A program made the translations under genes and the position numbers. A stretch of 6,180 nucleotides of DNA from SZAS-18 sp031370675. Lineage in GTDB: Bacteria > Verrucomicrobiota > Verrucomicrobiia > Chthoniobacterales > SZAS-18. The stretch's first letter is position 1. Each line of letters opens with the position of its first letter. This document shows, in pieces, positions 6,125-6,180 of this stretch. Location of the stretch: NCBI GenBank assembly GCA_031370675.1, contig JANMQT010000036.1:1-6180 (forward strand). Direction: 5' to 3'. The notes beneath the pieces were generated by a model, which was not told the DNA's origin, did no database searches, and saw only the letters and a program-made list of their open reading frames with translations.

Positions 6125-6180
6125 GACGACGGCTTCGCGCTCCAGAGGAGTCACTTGGGAGGCGCTGGCGGCGGCACTGG
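6119..6180 (-). CDS. Possible 3' end of an upstream gene, partial at right edge
   Basis: Reading in from the right edge, one frame gives SAAASASQVTPLEREAVVA followed by TAA at 6121-6119. Third codon positions are mostly G or C, as in the confident genes here. Nineteen residues are too few to name a family. It may equally be chance coding-like sequence in GC-rich DNA. Confidence 0.28.
   Translation of the reverse strand, partial: SAAASASQVTPLEREAVVA

Overview
The window is GC-rich bacterial chromosomal DNA, and every gene I can support lies on the minus strand. The mix suggests a soil or sediment bacterium of the Acidobacteriota or Verrucomicrobiota type: a two-haem c-type cytochrome, a DUF1905/YdeI-like protein, an AmpC-type serine hydrolase with a signal peptide, and an orphan family 1 solute-binding protein. 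That assignment rests on recalled family distribution only.

Layout, read in the direction of transcription from the right edge: (1) 6119-6180 may be the last codons of a gene entering from outside. (2) 5774-6118 holds no confident gene. It carries a strong hairpin next to a GTTAGGC core-like heptamer, one copy of a dispersed repeat, and a weak small ORF. (3) 5222-5773 encodes a DUF1905 + YdeI/OmpD-associated protein, with a hairpin over its stop codon. (4) 3507-5063 encodes a secreted serine hydrolase of the beta-lactamase/penicillin-binding family. (5) 2022-3395 encodes an ABC-type solute-binding protein. (6) 967-2025 encodes a secreted alpha/beta hydrolase that overlaps the previous gene by four bases (GTGA). 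(7) 842-966 is a structured spacer carrying a second copy of the dispersed repeat. (8) 1 to about 841 encodes a two-haem cytochrome c that runs off the left edge. It has an apparent one-base frameshift and no ordinary start codon where one is expected.

The solute-binding protein, the alpha/beta hydrolase and probably the cytochrome form one transcription unit. All three carry export signals, so they look like a periplasmic set: binding of a small molecule, hydrolysis of an ester or related bond, and electron transfer. No permease, ATPase or dehydrogenase partner is visible. No tRNA, rRNA, CRISPR array, transposase or integrase was seen. The least ordinary material is non-coding: the shared repeat, the attC-like arms near the right edge, and the damaged start region of the cytochrome gene. 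I did not find a convincing new multi-gene system.
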